From: Dryas octopetala
Taxonomy: Eukaryota > Streptophyta > Magnoliopsida > Rosales > Rosaceae
Direction of reading: 5' to 3'
Length of the DNA: 64,000 nucleotides
NCBI GenBank assembly: GCA_963921425.1
Contig: OY992834.1
Span: 6,758,001-6,822,000 of the forward strand
How positions within the stretch are numbered: the first letter of the stretch is position 1; every line of letters begins with the position of its first letter. Positions 62,406 through 64,000 of the stretch are shown piece after piece. The translations under genes were made by a program, and so were the position numbers. The notes under the pieces are model-generated. The model was not told where the DNA came from, did not search any database, and saw only the letters and a program-made list of their open reading frames with translations.

Positions 62406-63463
62406 AACGATGCTTGTGAGTGAAGATGAACAATTGGCGATTTGGTAAAGTTGAAGAAAGAGATCGATTTGGCAAAAAAAAAAAAATATCAGTTTTGGGC
62501 TGTTTGTGTAGTTGGTTTGTTTATGATGCATTTCTTTTGGAAGGTGTCCGCATATTGTATTTTGGGGGGCTGGTAGATAGTGTCCGCAAGTTAATAAAAA
62601 TAGATTGAGTGGTTTTGGTTAATATTTTGCTTTGTCAGTACCTTATAATTAATGGACTCTTGTATAAATCAGGGTAGATTTGAATTAGTGCAATTTAATA
62701 GCTCCACTCATACACTCCCTCCCAAAAGTTAGGTAGCTGTCATATGCAAACTAGAATAGAAGGAAATTTTAATCTACTTTAAATTTTAACTAGGGTTGTG
62801 TACTTGTGTAGTAAGAACAATTAAGGGTGATTTTCATTTATTAGATAATGTAGCATGTTTAGTGTGTAAGATAGTTTTATCAATTTGACAACATAACTTG
62901 TTAAATTGTCCGACAATAAAAGATTTCTAAATAATTCTCAGCTCTTCAAATAAAACTTTCTAGTCTTTCCGCAGTTAAAAAAAAATAAAAAAGCTCCCTA
63001 AAAGATGATTGCTATTTTGAGTCTTTGACGACTTGAATAGGCAAATTTTGTTCTCTTGCTTCTCTTGTATGCATTATACGACTAGTCAAAATTGTTGTGG
63101 GTCAACACGTCCATACACACATAGTATATACTATATACCAATAATAAATATTTATACATTTGTAAATTAATAAAGAGTGTATTCTCATTTTTCACAATGT
63201 GCCAGCACTTGCAATGTACGAGCATAGCACGTGGTTGCAAGGAAACAATAATCAACGTCTTGTTCATTTTTGTGCACATAAACCATGTATTTGTTACTGG
63301 TCCCATATGGGCTAATTTTAATGTATGCAATAATTCTAGTCCTCAATTCTTGAATTCTGAGTCGACCTGAATGGGCTGCTGCACATAATGGCCATGACCC
63401 ATAAACATACATACCTACCTCATTGAAATCCTAGACTACACATCTGTCAACACAAAAATAAAG

Positions 63464-64000
63464 AGTGCTGCTATTTGCACACCATTTTTTTTCTTTTTGC
63501 ACACCCTTTTGTAAAAAAATAATAAAAAATTAAAGAAAAAGACCACACTCACCCTCACCCAACACACCCCAACTCCATTTTTTCTCTTTTGCACACCCCA
63601 TCAACAGACAAAAAAAAACACACACACCCAGCCACACACACCCCCCTTCATCTCCCTCACCCGACCACACCCACCCACCCACGCAGCCCTCTGTTTTTTT
63701 TTCCTTCCAAGCCCGGCAGCCCCTTTCTCCTTTCTCCTTCTAATCGAACTCTGTTAAAGTAAGGGGACTCAACAGCAGTCCTTCTAATCGAACTCGTAAC
63801 AAAGCAAGCTTGCGAATTTATTTGAGTTTTTACCAGTACAAAGACGAGGAAATTCAATCAAATTGCAGCAAAAATAAGCAAAAATGTAAAGGGGTTGCCA
63901 AATAAATATATAGATCAATTTGAAGTTTTGAGGAAATTACAATTCTTCACTCTCTGCATAACATTTCTCAGCACTACCAAGCAACACTGCTCCACACTCA
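63464..64000 (+). mobile_element. MITE-like terminus related to the 13923 element, cut by the window edge
   Basis: GAGTGCTGCTATTTGCACACC at 63464 matches the left end of the element at 13923 with one change. CACACCC-rich sequence follows, as in that element. The other end is not visible and may lie beyond 64000. Confidence 0.45.

Larger units (their letters stand above)
60775..64000. other. Right end: continuation of the PAL intron or intergenic DNA
   Basis: I searched this stretch by eye for PAL exon 2 landmarks and found none. It holds a CT microsatellite with a short GC-rich leader-like segment (61850-62010), a palindromic minisatellite, and a MITE-like end near 63464 (separate entries). 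CACTGCTCCACACTGCTCC at about 61853 is repeated in part at the last bases of the window. Confidence 0.4.

Overview
The window is nuclear DNA of a flowering plant, very probably a eudicot and likely a rosid. The evidence is multi-exon genes with GT-AG introns, plant-specific families (NPH3/BTB, WAV3-type RING-vWA ligase, plant synaptotagmin, phenylalanine ammonia-lyase, plastid YCED/DUF177), AT-rich intergenic DNA, long CT/GA microsatellites and many plant-type transposons. I cannot name a species from the sequence.

Layout. 1-4.3 kb is a cluster of small transposons: a Mutator-like MITE with a 9-bp target duplication, a SINE-like piece, a PIF/Harbinger-like MITE, a LINE-like retro-insertion and two foldback elements. 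4.7-8.9 kb (+) is a four-exon BTB/POZ-NPH3 gene. 11.8-12.6 kb (+) is a one-exon F-box/LRR gene. 15.8-17.4 kb (+) is a plastid DUF177/YCED homolog, followed by COX16 (17.8-18.3 kb, +). 19.4-23.5 kb (-) is a WAV3-like RING-H2/von Willebrand A ligase. 24.3-25.5 kb is a Mutator-like foldback element carrying a TRIM retrotransposon with three LTRs. 25.5-32.6 kb has no gene I can recognise. 32.6-36.7 kb (-) and 40.8-50.1 kb (-) are two head-to-tail 12-exon SYT3-like synaptotagmin genes, both with complete reading frames. 54.3-54.7 kb (+) is the first exon of a PAL gene. After it comes a degenerate copia retrotransposon (54.8-60.8 kb, inserted in reverse). No PAL exon 2 is seen before the window ends.

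The most interesting structure is a 5,396-bp CACTA (En/Spm) transposon at 44621-50016 in intron 1 of the second synaptotagmin gene. Its 3-bp target duplication (ACC, or GGT on the gene strand) lies on the exon 1/intron 1 boundary. The first two intron bases (GT) are kept, but every following donor base now comes from the transposon end. Inside the element are a TNP1-type C-terminal exon, four short phase-0 exons of 72-75 nt, and a captured, slightly rearranged exon of the host vesicle-tethering gene TRAPPC3/BET3.

Other points are the three-LTR TRIM nested in a MITE, the PAL first exon separated by more than 9 kb from any second exon, a roughly 2-kb array of GAACTTCAGGTTC-like quasi-palindromes inside the copia element, and an ACTGCAGT palindrome minisatellite near 62.2 kb. 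All gene models were built by hand from reading frames and splice sites. No database search was run.
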